Assembly (NCBI RefSeq): GCF_000336615.1
Contig: NZ_AOLW01000015.1
Span: forward strand, 111,875 to 175,874
Direction: 5' to 3'
Length of the DNA stretch: 64,000 bases
Origin: Haloarcula amylolytica JCM 13557
GTDB taxonomy: Archaea > Halobacteriota > Halobacteria > Halobacteriales > Haloarculaceae
The notes under the pieces were generated by a model that did no database searches, was not told the origin of the DNA, and saw only the letters and a program-made list of their open reading frames with translations. Both the position numbers and the translations under genes were made by a program. This document shows, one piece after another, positions 17,910 to 27,902 of this stretch. Numbering within the stretch: position 1 is the first letter of the stretch; each line of letters begins with the position of its first letter.

Positions 17910-17997
17910 GCCATCACAACGAGAGTCGGCGGCTAAAACCCCTCCGGGACAAGCGAGTATCCGTACATCTATACTGTGCCCGACAGAAGACGACAGC

Positions 17998-19350
17998 ATG
18001 AGCGACCAGGATATCACAGTTGGCGTTCTCAGCCTCCACTCCAGCAAGGAGTCGAAGGCCATCCTGAACGCGGTCGACGAGATGGGCTACGACACGGAGT
18101 GGCTTCGCACCGAAAACACCGCGATCAGCGTTACCGACGGCGAGATGACACTCGAACCCAATGTCGACGTGGTCGCGAACCGTCTGTTGCTCTCCAGCAA
18201 CGAACACCCCGCGGAAGGGATCGGGCTCGGGATGACTATCAGTCGGCTCGCACCGACGTTGAACGAACCGATGGCGGCGACGACGGCCCTGCACAAGTTC
18301 GCCAGCGCCGCCGCGCTGGCCGACGCCGGCGTCCCGGTCCCGGACGCGCTGCTCGCCCTGTCGAGCGACCTGCTGAACGAGGAGCGGGACCGGTTCGGTG
18401 ACCGCGCAGTGTACAAGACGGCCATTGGTACCCACGGCGGCGGGACGTGGATGGTCGATCTGGAAAATCAGGTCAACGCACAGGTCGGCGGCCGTTACGC
18501 CTTCTTACAGGAGTACATGGAACACGACGAGAAGCGCCACCACGACCTCCGCGTGTACGTCGTCGGTAACCAGATCGTCGGCGCGATGAACCGCTACGCG
18601 CCCGAAGGCGAGTGGCGGACGAACGTCGCGCTCGGCGGCGAGGTCGAAGACATGACCGGCGAACTCCCCGAGCGCGTCAGGGAGATCGCGCTCGATTCGG
18701 TCGAGGCCATCGGCCTGGACTACGCCGGCGTCGACATCGTCCAGAGCGACGACGGCTACTACGTGCTCGAAGTGAACCCCACCGCCGGGTTCCGCGGGCT
18801 GTTCAAGGCCAGCGGCGTCAGTCCCGCCCCCTACATCGCTCAGCTCGCTATCGAGCGGGCCGGCGGAAGTGTCGACGAGGAAACCGTCGAACGGCTCTCC
18901 GACCGGCTCGACGACTCAAAGCCCGCGTGCACGCCGAAGAAGCCACAGCCGAAAGCACAGGAGAACGTCGTCGTCGGCTACATCGAGGAAGTCGTCGTCA
19001 CCGGAACGCAGGGGACCAAGTCCGTCCTCGCGAAGTCAGACACCGGCGCGACCCGGACCAGTATCGACGCCAAGCTCGCCGCGGAAATCGGAACGGGGCC
19101 GATTCTCGACATCGTGAAGATCAAATCCGGGAGTCTCAAGTCCGGTCGGTCACGCCCGGTCGTCGACCTCGTCGTCGGCGTCGGCGGGACCCAGCACACC
19201 GTCACGGCCAGCGTCGAAGACCGCGGGCACATGGACTACCCGCTGTTGCTGGGTCGGGACATCCTCAAGCACTACCAGGTCGACGTGAATCGCCGCGCGG
19301 ACGACGAATCGGAAGTGGACACCGAGGAAGAGGAACAGAGCGAAGAGTAG
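17998..19350 (+). CDS. RimK-type ATP-grasp ligase fused to a RimB-like (retropepsin-fold) protease domain
   Basis: The 450-residue protein combines two activities. Residues about 5-290 form a RimK/LysX-like ATP-grasp amino-acid ligase with KTAIGTHGGGTW as the lid region, DLRVYVVG, and the metal-binding EVNPTAGFRG at 258-267. A short linker with CTPKKPQPKAQ leads to a RimB-like domain (about 325-435) of the 'ATP-dependent zinc protease' family with an aspartic-protease-like SDTGATRTSI (Asp348) and a later PLLLGRDIL. The tail is Glu-rich (DTEEEEQSEE). A TATA-like atctatactg lies about 26 nt upstream of the ATG. Amino-acid addition and removal may be coupled in one chain; the target protein is unknown. 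Confidence 0.87.
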   Translation: MSDQDITVGVLSLHSSKESKAILNAVDEMGYDTEWLRTENTAISVTDGEMTLEPNVDVVANRLLLSSNEHPAEGIGLGMTISRLAPTLNEPMAATTALHKFASAAALADAGVPVPDALLALSSDLLNEERDRFGDRAVYKTAIGTHGGGTWMVDLENQVNAQVGGRYAFLQEYMEHDEKRHHDLRVYVVGNQIVGAMNRYAPEGEWRTNVALGGEVEDMTGELPERVREIALDSVEAIGLDYAGVDIVQSDDGYYVLEVNPTAGFRGLFKASGVSPAPYIAQLAIERAGGSVDEETVERLSDRLDDSKPACTPKKPQPKAQENVVVGYIEEVVVTGTQGTKSVLAKSDTGATRTSIDAKLAAEIGTGPILDIVKIKSGSLKSGRSRPVVDLVVGVGGTQHTVTASVEDRGHMDYPLLLGRDILKHYQVDVNRRADDESEVDTEEEEQSEE

Positions 19351-19380
19351 CGACGAGCCGGTACCAGCTTCCGAACCGGC

Positions 19381-19992
19381 TCAGTCCTCACTCACTTCCG
19401 CGACGCTCTCGGCGATGTCCTCGCTGGCCCGCCACAGATACAGGCTCGCGTAACTGCGGTACGGCGACCAGCGCTCGGCGTACTCCCGCATCTCCGCGCG
19501 GCTGTACCCGTCGCCGACGACGGCCTCGAATCCCTTGCGGATGCCGAGGTCGCCGACCGGGAACACGTCCTCGCGGCCGAAGGCAAACAGGAGTTGCATG
19601 TTCGCGGTCCAGTCGCCGACGCCCGTGATGGCGGTCAGTTCCTCGTGGATTTCCTCGTCGGCGGCGTCCTCGAACGTTTCCAGCGAGTAGCCGTGTTCCA
19701 GAAACGCGTCGGCGACCTCGTTGACGTAGCGGGTCTTCTGTCTGGAGAGGCCGGCGTCCCGGAGGAGGTCGTTGTCAGCATCCCTGATGCCCTCGGGCGT
19801 CACGGTGACGGCGTCGAACAGCCGTTCTCGTGTCGCGGCGGCCGAGGCCATGGACACCTGCTGGCGGAGAATCGAGACGACGAGCCGCTCGAAGAGGTCC
19901 GACGACGGGTCGAGCGTGAGTTCGCCGTGTGTCTCGACCAGCGGCCCGATGTCTGGGTCCGCACGTAACGCCTCGTGTGGCGAGTCACTCAT
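19381..19992 (-). CDS. DNA-3-methyladenine glycosylase-type HhH-GPD protein
   Basis: The 203-residue protein removes damaged bases, most likely alkylated purines. The helix-hairpin-helix is seen in LTAITGVGDWTANMQLLFA, followed by the catalytic aspartate in FPVGDLGIRKGF, the arrangement of the AlkA group. It lacks the [4Fe-4S] cysteine cluster of endonuclease III, which favours AlkA over Nth. It stands alone, convergent with the ligase gene. Confidence 0.9.
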   Translation of the reverse strand: MSDSPHEALRADPDIGPLVETHGELTLDPSSDLFERLVVSILRQQVSMASAAATRERLFDAVTVTPEGIRDADNDLLRDAGLSRQKTRYVNEVADAFLEHGYSLETFEDAADEEIHEELTAITGVGDWTANMQLLFAFGREDVFPVGDLGIRKGFEAVVGDGYSRAEMREYAERWSPYRSYASLYLWRASEDIAESVAEVSED

Positions 19993-20037
19993 TGCGCTGT
20001 GATACTGGCTCGACCGAAAAGAACGTGTCTGTCGCCG

Positions 20038-20595
20038 TCAGCCGTCGGCGATGATCGGGTCGGGCGGTGGTGAGGCGACACCAGCCGCGCCGACTGGCTC
20101 CGCCGGGTTGCCGACGACTGTCGTGTCCGGGGCCACGTCGTCGACGACGACAGCGCCAGCGCCAACGGAGGCGTCTTCCCCGACGGTGATCGGCCCGATA
20201 ATCGACGCGTCAGCGCCGATGGTCGCACCGTCCTCGACTGTCGGGTGGCGCTTCTCCCGACGCATTGACGTTCCGCCGAGCGTCACCCCGTGGTACAGGA
20301 GCACGTCGTCGCCGATCTCGGCCGTCTCGCCGATGACGATACCCATCCCGTGGTCGATGAACACGCGCTCGCCGATGTCTGCGGCGGGGTGGATTTCGAC
20401 GCCGGTCAGGAACCGCGTGACGTGGGAGACGAGCCTGGCGAGCAGCGTCCGGTCGTTCGCCCAGAGCCAGTGGGCGACGCGATAGGCCCAGATGGCATGC
20501 AGGCCGGGGTACGTGAGTGCGACCTCCACGGCGCTCGTCGCTGCCGGGTCCTTTGCGAGTGCTGTACGGATATCCGCTTTCAGTCGGTCAAACAT
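20038..20595 (-). CDS. cysE: Serine O-acetyltransferase
   Basis: This enzyme acetylates L-serine with acetyl-CoA, the first step of cysteine synthesis. The 185-residue protein has a short alpha-helical N-terminus and a hexapeptide beta-helix containing the active-site signature [20 protein letters not shown] followed by YHGVTLGGT, plus the CoA-binding [20 protein letters not shown]. It is shorter than the bacterial enzyme, which has a longer helical domain. I take the ATG at 20595; the longer open frame to 20769 lacks coding character. Confidence 0.92.
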   Translation of the reverse strand: MFDRLKADIRTALAKDPAATSAVEVALTYPGLHAIWAYRVAHWLWANDRTLLARLVSHVTRFLTGVEIHPAADIGERVFIDHGMGIVIGETAEIGDDVLLYHGVTLGGTSMRREKRHPTVEDGATIGADASIIGPITVGEDASVGAGAVVVDDVAPDTTVVGNPAEPVGAAGVASPPPDPIIADG

Positions 20596-20869
20596 GGTGT
20601 GTGTTGTGGGGAGAGCGTGTCGTCTGCGCACGAGACTGTCGGTCGCGGTCCGAACCACTGGACGGGAGTTACTGGGGACGACAACAGCAGCGGGAAGAGC
20701 GGCAACTGATCGCGGTCCGAAGCGGGCGAGTAGCGCGACGTGGGACTCGGTCGCCCATGGTTGGTCCAACTACGTCGCTCGGTAGCTTAAAAAGCAGTGA
20801 TTGGAGAACCCGGCGTACCGGCTGGAATGAATGGAATGTCCACTGGTGAGCTCCCGCTGCGACTACTGC

Positions 20870-22027
20870 TCAGGTCATGCCTTTCCCGAGCAGCTCCCGA
20901 GCGATGATGTTCTTCTGGATCTCGGTCGTCCCCTCGTAGATCTGGGTGATCTTGGCGTCGCGGTAGAAGCGCTCGACGTCGAAGTCGTTGACGTAGCCGG
21001 CGCCGCCGTGAATCTGGACGGCCTCGTCGGCCGTCTCGACGGCGACCCTGGAAGCCTTCTCCTTGGCCATCGACGCGAGCTGTGTGAGCTGGTCGTCGGC
21101 GTTGTCGACACTCCAGGCGGACTTGTACGTGAGCTGGCGCGCCGCCTCGATCTCGGTGAACATCTCGGCGAGTTTGTGCTGGATGGCCTGGAACTCCGAG
21201 ATGGACTGGCCGAACTGCTCGCGGTCCTGGGCGTACTCCAGGGCACGCTCGGCGGCCCCGCGGGCGATACCGACACCCTGTGCGGCCACGCCGGTCCGGG
21301 TCTCGTCGAAGAACTGCATTATCTGGAGGAAGCCGGCCCCGCGCGTGCCGACGAGGTTGTCCTCGGGGACGCGCACGTCGTTGAGGATGAGTTCTGCCGT
21401 GTCCGACGCACGGATGCCGAGCTTCCCCGTAATCTTCTCTGCCTCGAACCCGTCGCGGTCGGATTCGACGAGAATCTGGGAGAAGCCGTTGTACCGCCCC
21501 TCCGCGTCGGGGTCGGTCTCACAGAGGACGACGAAGTAGTCGCCGACCGAGCCGTTGGTGATCCACATCTTGTTGCCGTTGATGACCCACTCGTCGCCCT
21601 CCTTGCGCGCCTGTGTCGACACCGACGACACGTCCGAGCCGGTGTCGGGTTCGGAGATGGCCGCGCCCATGATGGCGTCGCCCGTGGCAACGGGCTCTAA
21701 GTACTCCTCTTTCTGGGCCTCTGAGCCGAACCCGATGAGGGCGTCAGCACCGAACGCGGCCGACTGGATGCTCAGACCGATACCGGGGTCGGCTGCGAAC
21801 AGCTCCTCGGCGATGATAGCGTTGGTCAGCGTGTCGTAGCCTGCGCCACCGTACTCCATCGGGATGTTCGCGCCTGTCAGCCCCATCTCAGCGGCCTTCT
21901 CGACGATCTCTCGAGGGAACTTCTCTTCCGTGTCGTACTCGGTCGCGACGGGCTTGATTTCGTTTTCCGCGAACCGGGCGATCTCGTCCTGTATCTGTCG
22001 CTGCTCTTCTGTCAGTTCGAAGTCCAT
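20870..22027 (-). CDS. Acyl-CoA dehydrogenase
   Basis: The 385-residue flavoenzyme introduces the trans-2 double bond in acyl-CoA. Signatures include the FAD and substrate stretches [13 protein letters not shown] and [13 protein letters not shown], and the C-terminal [23 protein letters not shown] with [16 protein letters not shown]. The catalytic base is expected in the latter region (Glu of YEGT). It is divergent from a fused hydroxyacyl-CoA dehydrogenase/enoyl-CoA hydratase, and together they cover three steps of beta-oxidation. Electron-transfer flavoprotein genes are not in the window. Confidence 0.95.
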   Translation of the reverse strand: MDFELTEEQRQIQDEIARFAENEIKPVATEYDTEEKFPREIVEKAAEMGLTGANIPMEYGGAGYDTLTNAIIAEELFAADPGIGLSIQSAAFGADALIGFGSEAQKEEYLEPVATGDAIMGAAISEPDTGSDVSSVSTQARKEGDEWVINGNKMWITNGSVGDYFVVLCETDPDAEGRYNGFSQILVESDRDGFEAEKITGKLGIRASDTAELILNDVRVPEDNLVGTRGAGFLQIMQFFDETRTGVAAQGVGIARGAAERALEYAQDREQFGQSISEFQAIQHKLAEMFTEIEAARQLTYKSAWSVDNADDQLTQLASMAKEKASRVAVETADEAVQIHGGAGYVNDFDVERFYRDAKITQIYEGTTEIQKNIIARELLGKGMT

Positions 22028-22140
22028 ATGTGGTGTGTTGACGTGAAATGCATTAATGGTTTGTAATCCGAAATAAACTTGAGAGTGGTTTTCTAATGAG
22101 AGAAACGTTGAAGCCTCGGCCGGCAGTGGAACGATATGTC

Positions 22141-24105
22141 ATGGATTTCGAGGATATTGACACTATCGCCGTGCTCGGTGCCGGGAACATGGGCCATGGA
22201 ATCACCGAAGTGGCCGCCATCGCAGGCTACGACGTGCGGATGCGGGACATCAAAGACGAGTTCGTCGAGGACGGCTACGACAACATCGAATGGTCGCTGA
22301 ACAAGCTGGCCGAGCGAGACCAGCTCACGCAAGACGAGGCCGACGCGGCACTGGACCGCGTGACGCCGCTTGTCGACGTCGAGGAAGCGGTCAGCGACGT
22401 CGACGTGGTCATCGAGGCCGTGCCGGAGAAAATGGAGATCAAGAAGGACGTGTACACGGAGGTCGAAGAACACGCGCCCGAGGACGCCATCTTCGCCACG
22501 AACACGTCCAGCCTCTCCATCACGGAGCTGTCGGAAGTGACCGAGCGCCCCGAGCAGTTCTGTGGGATGCACTTCTTCAATCCGCCGGTCCGGATGCAGC
22601 TGGTCGAGGTCATCTCCGGCGCACACTCCAGCGACGAGACGCTGGACGCCATCGGGGCGCTCGCCGAAGACTTCGACAAAACGCCGGTCCGCGTCCGCAA
22701 GGACTCACCGGGGTTCATCGTCAACCGCATCCTCGTCCCGCTGATGAACGAGGCCGCGTGGCTCGTCCACGGCGAGGAAGCGACCATCGCCGAGGTGGAC
22801 TCGACGACGAAGTTCGACATGGGCCTGCCGATGGGGTCGTTCGAGCTCTCCGACCAGGTGGGTAACGACGTCGGCCTCCACGTCCTCGAATATATGCACG
22901 AAGTGCTGGGCGAGCCCTACGCCCCGTGTCCCCTGCTCGAGGAAAAAGTCGAGAACGAGGAACTCGGGAAGAAGACCGGCAAAGGCTTCTACGACTACGA
23001 GAACGGCGGCGTCGACATTCCGACCGACGCCGGCCGCGAAGACGTCGAGCACCGCCTCGTCGCCGTGATGGCAAACGAGGTCGGGAAGCTCGTCGAGAAC
23101 GACGTGGCCCCGGTTGCGGACATCGATCAGGCCGTCCAGCTCGGCGGCGGCTTCCCGGACGGTCCCGCGAAGATAGCCGACAAGACTGGTCTGGAGACGC
23201 TTGTCGACACACTTGAAGAAACCCACGAGAAGACCGGCGCGGAGCGCTATGCTGTCTCTGACGGCCTCCGAGAGGCCGCGGCGGAAGGTGGCTTCTACGG
23301 CAGCGAAGACGAGGGCGACGCCGAGTTCGATAATGTCACCGTCGAATATCCCGGTGATATGGTCGGTCACATCGAACTCGACCGCCCACACCGGATGAAC
23401 ACCGTCAGCCCTGAGCTGATGGACGACCTCGCCGACGCCGTCGACCTGCTCGAAGACGACGACGAGGTGCGTGCCATTCTGCTAACTGGGGCCGGCGACA
23501 AGGCGTTCTCCGCCGGGGCAGACGTGCAGGCGATGGCCTCGAACGCGACGCCGCTGGACGCCATCGAACTCTCCCGCAAGGGCCAGCAGACCTTCGGGAA
23601 GCTCGAAGAGTGCTCGATGCCGGTCGTCGCCGGGATCGATGGCTACGCGCTGGGCGGCGGGATGGAACTGGCGACCTGTGCCGACCTCCGCGTGGCCTCG
23701 GAGCGCTCCGAACTGGGCCAGCCCGAACACAACCTCGGCCTCCTGCCGGGCTGGGGCGGCACGCAGCGCCTCGCCCGCATCGTCGGCGAGGGCCGCGCCA
23801 AGGAGATTATCTTCACGGGCGACCGCTACGACGCCGACGAGATGGCCGAATACGGCTTCATCAACGAGGTCGTCGACAACGACGCCCTCCACGAGCACGC
23901 ACTCGAACTGGCCAAAGACATGGCCGCCGGCCCGCCGGTCGCACAGAAACTCACCAAGCGCGCGATGCTCGCCGGCCGCGACGACATCGATGCCGGCCTC
24001 GAAGTCGAATCACAGGCTTTCGGTCATCTCATCGGGACCGACGACGTGATGGAGGGCATCAACGCGTTCATGGGTGACGGGGAGCCGAACTTCGAAGGGA
24101 AGTAA
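22141..24105 (+). CDS. Fused 3-hydroxyacyl-CoA dehydrogenase / enoyl-CoA hydratase
   Basis: The 654-residue protein has an N-terminal NAD-binding dehydrogenase (about 1-285; VLGAGNMGHGI, then NTSSLSITELS, HFFNPP and the KTGKGFYDY region) and extra helical dehydrogenase C-domain sequence to about 375. A crotonase domain follows (about 400-654; SAGADVQAMA and GYALGGGMELATCADLR oxyanion-hole regions). This order is the reverse of bacterial FadB. It would hydrate enoyl-CoA and oxidise 3-hydroxyacyl-CoA. The ATG at 22141 directly precedes the Rossmann fold; the open frame begins at 22096 without added signal. Confidence 0.95.
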   Translation: MDFEDIDTIAVLGAGNMGHGITEVAAIAGYDVRMRDIKDEFVEDGYDNIEWSLNKLAERDQLTQDEADAALDRVTPLVDVEEAVSDVDVVIEAVPEKMEIKKDVYTEVEEHAPEDAIFATNTSSLSITELSEVTERPEQFCGMHFFNPPVRMQLVEVISGAHSSDETLDAIGALAEDFDKTPVRVRKDSPGFIVNRILVPLMNEAAWLVHGEEATIAEVDSTTKFDMGLPMGSFELSDQVGNDVGLHVLEYMHEVLGEPYAPCPLLEEKVENEELGKKTGKGFYDYENGGVDIPTDAGREDVEHRLVAVMANEVGKLVENDVAPVADIDQAVQLGGGFPDGPAKIADKTGLETLVDTLEETHEKTGAERYAVSDGLREAAAEGGFYGSEDEGDAEFDNVTVEYPGDMVGHIELDRPHRMNTVSPELMDDLADAVDLLEDDDEVRAILLTGAGDKAFSAGADVQAMASNATPLDAIELSRKGQQTFGKLEECSMPVVAGIDGYALGGGMELATCADLRVASERSELGQPEHNLGLLPGWGGTQRLARIVGEGRAKEIIFTGDRYDADEMAEYGFINEVVDNDALHEHALELAKDMAAGPPVAQKLTKRAMLAGRDDIDAGLEVESQAFGHLIGTDDVMEGINAFMGDGEPNFEGK

Positions 24106-24139
24106 GCGCGCAGACCGTCGGCCGTTTTTACTGCTGGGA

Positions 24140-24811
24140 CTACTCTACCTGCTGGCCGGTCGCTCCGCCGCCGACCTCTGTTTCGTCGAGCCGGATGATG
24201 TCGTCGGACTGGGCCATGCCGGTCGTCATCAGCAGGCGGATGGCCGCCCGGACACTGAGTTCGGACTCGTAGGTCTGACTCTCGGGAACCATCACGAGCA
24301 TCCCCTGCGTGGGATTGGGACTTCCGGGGATGAACACACTCGACGCGCTCTCGCCGGCCGCTTCGGAAACGTCTGTGGGGCTCGTCCCTGTTTTCAGACC
24401 CAACTGGTAGACGCCTTCGCGGGGATACTCCACGTACACGACGGACTCGAAGTCCGACTGCCGATTGACCACAGAGGTGGTCATCTGTCGAATGCTTCCG
24501 TAAATTGTCCGGACGACGGGTACGAACGTGACTAGCTGCCCCGTCTTCCCGAAGAGGTGCTGGCCGACGCTCCGTTGGGCGAGGTATCCGAGAACCGTAA
24601 TGAGTGCGACGATAACCGAGAGCGTCAGCAGTTGTGCGAGCAGAACGTTGTTCGCCGTCACCGTTGCCAGCCGCGTCCCGCGGATGAGCGGGTCAAGGAA
24701 TCCACCGACCCACCCCAGGATGATACGGACGATGGCGATGGTTGCCACGAGCGGCCCGACGAGAACGAGCCCAGCCAGAAAGTTGCTCTTGATGAACGAA
24801 TTGAGGGTCAT
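24140..24811 (-). CDS. DUF502 family membrane protein
   Basis: The 223-residue protein has two N-terminal membrane spans (about 8-28 and 48-72) and then a soluble domain with the family's VPVVRTIYGSIRQ and PNPTQGMLVMVPES patterns. The C-terminal tail is acidic (DDIIRLDETEVGGGATGQQVE; shown partially as family-typical). DUF502 proteins are widespread and uncharacterised. The ATG at 24811 begins the first hydrophobic stretch (MTLNSFIKSNFLAGLVLVGP). It is convergent with the beta-oxidation fusion gene. Confidence 0.87.
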   Translation of the reverse strand: MTLNSFIKSNFLAGLVLVGPLVATIAIVRIILGWVGGFLDPLIRGTRLATVTANNVLLAQLLTLSVIVALITVLGYLAQRSVGQHLFGKTGQLVTFVPVVRTIYGSIRQMTTSVVNRQSDFESVVYVEYPREGVYQLGLKTGTSPTDVSEAAGESASSVFIPGSPNPTQGMLVMVPESQTYESELSVRAAIRLLMTTGMAQSDDIIRLDETEVGGGATGQQVE

Positions 24812-24950
24812 ATCAGGGGAACAGTCGGTCGGCCGAATAAAGTGTGATGGCACCTGTCACCACACCGGGGTATCTCTGTGAGTGGTACGCATCCACAGGT
24901 AGCGTCTATTTCGATGGGGTTAAATTGGTGCACCCGGAACGCAAGAGTAC

Positions 24951-25025
<75 letters not shown>

Positions 25026-25183
25026 CATTACTGTCGTAAACAAACCAGTGAGCGGCTGCTGTGCCCGCTGTTCGACGCGTCAATATTCTGACCGGCCCGT
25101 ACGTAGCCGCGAATTCAACCTCCGAGCTTCGCAGTGTCGCCGCTCTGTGTATTAATATTTGACAATTATATAGATAAAAGAAC

Positions 25184-25206
25184 ACATATTTATATATGTA
25201 TATAAA
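25184..25206 (+). promoter_or_regulatory. TATA element in an AT-rich dyad before the lipoprotein gene
   Basis: An AT-rich block with acatat-ttat-atatgt (25184-25199) and a following tataaag lies 20-30 nt before the ATG at 25218, giving a leaderless start. The dyad may simply reflect AT composition. Confidence 0.45.
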
Positions 25207-25217
25207 GCCAGTAGTAT

Positions 25218-26471
25218 ATGAAACGGCGAACATACGTACGTACGATCGGAAGCAGCATCGCTGCACTCAGCCTCGCAGGATGTAGTGGGAGCGACGGGGG
25301 AGACGGAGACGGCGGAGACGGAACCAGTGAATCGACGCCAACGCCGGAACCAACGTATGAAGTAGATCAGGAGGCACCGGCACGGCTGAAACTGCTCTCC
25401 GTGAATGGGCCAAAGGAGGTCGCGTTCGGTGACACCATCGAGGGTGACGTGACTGCCGTCAACGTCGGTGGTGAGCCGATATCCGGGAATGCAACCATAG
25501 AGTTCGTCCATTCGGAAGCAGCTGACACTGAGCCACAGACAGTCACAGTCAACGCTGACGGACTGGCGTCCGGCGAAGAAGTCTCGCATAGCTATCGTGT
25601 CGACGCCGAGTACGCCGGCGCGTGGGCGTTTGAACCGTCGTCGGACTTCTACGCCGTCGACGATACGGTCACGTCAACCGTGTCGGTCCTCCCGAAGCAG
25701 GGGAGTACTGGGGAAACTATTGAACTCGCGAGTGGCGTTCAGGCCACAGTGTCTGATATGTCCTACGAACAGATGATCGCCTACGAACTGCCCTCTGGCG
25801 AACGGGCTTTGGGCGATAACACCGTCCATGCCATTCGCGAAACGGTCTCAGATAATATCCTCCTGATTCTGAGCGTGACGTTCGAGAACGGAACTGGTGA
25901 GGCGAAGACGGTGTCGAAAGACGACTTTGTCGTTCCCGAATCGAGCTTCGTGAGCGAGTCGGCCGCAGGTCGTGACGGAACGAACGCAGCCGGGGAGAAC
26001 ATCAACCCAGGGCAGACCTACAGCGGCCATCTGATTTACGCCGTCCCGAAGGCCAAGATCGACGACCTCACGTTCGGCATAAATCTCGCAGAAGGGAGTG
26101 CAGTCGCTGATATCGAAATCCCGCTTCAGTCACCCGGTGGCTTCCCCGAGTTCGAACTGGCGAACATCGACGTTCCGCCGGAGGACGTCACGGGCGATGA
26201 AGCGATAGTCGAGATGGAGGTCGAGAACGTGGGCGACAGCGCAGGGATGTTCAAGTCCATCTTCGAGTTCAAGACGCCCGAGGAACCAGGCATACTTGCC
26301 GGCTATTCCGCAGATACGTGGTACATTGACTCTGATGGCCCTTACACGCAGCGGATTCCCGCTGGGGAAACCAGAACCATCGAACTAGTGACGGAACCGG
26401 ACGCGGACAGGCGGTGGGACTACCGGACGACGCCATTCGGGGCGGAGTGGACGTTCGAGGCCGTGGAATAG
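25218..26471 (+). CDS. Tat-exported lipoprotein of unknown function
   Basis: The 417-residue protein starts with a twin-arginine signal (MKRRTYVRTIGSSIAALSLA) and a lipobox LAGC, so it should be exported folded and lipid-anchored outside the cell. A Gly/Asp then Ser/Thr/Pro linker follows (about 22-50). An Ig-like CARDB-type segment (about 60-150), a middle domain resembling DUF4352 lipoprotein domains (about 165-295) and a C-terminal beta-rich segment with WDYRTTPFGAEWTFEAVE are visible. No catalytic motif is seen; a ligand-binding or structural role is possible. Confidence 0.82.
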   Translation: MKRRTYVRTIGSSIAALSLAGCSGSDGGDGDGGDGTSESTPTPEPTYEVDQEAPARLKLLSVNGPKEVAFGDTIEGDVTAVNVGGEPISGNATIEFVHSEAADTEPQTVTVNADGLASGEEVSHSYRVDAEYAGAWAFEPSSDFYAVDDTVTSTVSVLPKQGSTGETIELASGVQATVSDMSYEQMIAYELPSGERALGDNTVHAIRETVSDNILLILSVTFENGTGEAKTVSKDDFVVPESSFVSESAAGRDGTNAAGENINPGQTYSGHLIYAVPKAKIDDLTFGINLAEGSAVADIEIPLQSPGGFPEFELANIDVPPEDVTGDEAIVEMEVENVGDSAGMFKSIFEFKTPEEPGILAGYSADTWYIDSDGPYTQRIPAGETRTIELVTEPDADRRWDYRTTPFGAEWTFEAVE

Positions 26472-26581
26472 GTGTAGATACGGTTTTCCCCACGACCGAA
26501 GCAGCGTGACTTCTCGCTAATCCGCCTCCCGAACGAGTCAACAGCGGTAGGTATTTTTCGGGTCCGAGCAACGGACCGACC

Positions 26582-27763
26582 ATGCAAGCAGTCGTACTCG
26601 CGGCAGGCCAGGGGACGCGTATGCGGCCGTTGACAGACCACACACCGAAGCCGATGCTCCCGGTCGCGGACCGGCCGCTGGTGGCACACACCGCCGACAC
26701 GGCAATCCAGGCGGGGGCCGACGAACTCATCTTCGTCGTCGGCTACGAGGCCGAGGCGGTCCGCTCGTACTTCGGCGACGAGTACAACGGCGTCCCGGTC
26801 AGCTTCGCCGTTCAGGAGGAGCAACTGGGGACCGCCGACGCGGTGGCCGCTGCGAGGGAGCACCTCGACGGCCCCTTCGCAGTCCTCAACGGCGACAACC
26901 TCTACGACGCTGCGAGTCTCAGCGGCCTCTTCGACGCCGCGCCGTCGGTCGCCGCCTATCGCGTCGACGATCCGACGAGCTACGGCGTGCTGTCGACCGA
27001 GGGCGACACCATCACCGGCATCGTCGAGAAACCGGCCGACCCGCCGACGGACCTGGCCAACGCCGGGGCGTACGTCTTCCCGGCGGAAGCGCGGGACTGG
27101 CTGGACGTGCCGCTCAGCGACCGCGGGGAGCGTGAAATAACGGACGTGCTCGCGAAAGTCATCGAGGAATCGACGGTCACCGCCGTCGAGGTCGACCGCT
27201 GGCTGGATGTGGGCCGTCCCTGGGAACTGCTTGCGGCCAACGAGTGGAAACTGGGCCAACTGGACCGCCGACTCGACGGCGAGGTGCGGGGCGACGCCGA
27301 CCTGCGTGGCGAAGTCGTCGTCGAGGAGGGCGCAGTCGTCGAACCCGGCGTCGTCATCGAGGGACCGGCGCTGGTCCGTTCGGGCGCACACGTCGGCCCG
27401 AACGCCTACGTCCGCGGGGCAACCCTCCTGGGGGAGGATACCCACGTCGGCCACGGCGTCGAACTCAAGAACACGGTGTTGATGGCCGATTCGAACGTGC
27501 CCCACGTCTCCTATGTCGGTGACAGCGTCATCGGCCGTGAGGTCAACTTCGGCGCGGGAACGCAGGTGGCGAACCTCCGCCACGACGGCGACCCGGTCCG
27601 GATGACGGTGAAAGGCGACCGCGTCTCGACGGGGCGGCGGAAGTTCGGCGTCGTCGCGGGAGACGGCGCGAAAACGGCCATCAACACCAGTCTGAACGCC
27701 GGCGTCGTCCTCTCGTCGGGCGCGACGACTATCCCCGGCGAATCCGTCACGCGAGACCGATAG
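26582..27763 (+). CDS. Bifunctional sugar-1-phosphate nucleotidyltransferase with beta-helix domain (GlmU-like)
   Basis: Residues about 1-230 form a nucleotidyltransferase with VLAAGQGTRMRPLTDHTPKP, the product-binding DQL-like LNGDNLYD and GIVEKPADPP. Residues about 245-393 form a hexapeptide beta-helix (VVVEEGAVVEPGVVIEGP onward). Such archaeal enzymes charge sugar-1-phosphates as NDP-sugars, some also acetylating the amine. Whether this one makes UDP-GlcNAc or dTDP/UDP-glucose cannot be told from sequence alone. It may supply the glycan genes 13 kb to the right, but it is not linked to them. Confidence 0.87.
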   Translation: MQAVVLAAGQGTRMRPLTDHTPKPMLPVADRPLVAHTADTAIQAGADELIFVVGYEAEAVRSYFGDEYNGVPVSFAVQEEQLGTADAVAAAREHLDGPFAVLNGDNLYDAASLSGLFDAAPSVAAYRVDDPTSYGVLSTEGDTITGIVEKPADPPTDLANAGAYVFPAEARDWLDVPLSDRGEREITDVLAKVIEESTVTAVEVDRWLDVGRPWELLAANEWKLGQLDRRLDGEVRGDADLRGEVVVEEGAVVEPGVVIEGPALVRSGAHVGPNAYVRGATLLGEDTHVGHGVELKNTVLMADSNVPHVSYVGDSVIGREVNFGAGTQVANLRHDGDPVRMTVKGDRVSTGRRKFGVVAGDGAKTAINTSLNAGVVLSSGATTIPGESVTRDR

Positions 27764-27902
27764 CGGGCATCTTCTATCGAGCGTCTGTTTGCGGTAACTA
27801 CGTGTAGCTAGCCTTCTGTAACCGATTCGACATTCGTGTACGTTCGTGACGTTCAGTGCAAGTATGTGGGATTAAGTGGCGTGAAAGACACTCTCAACTA
27901 AG

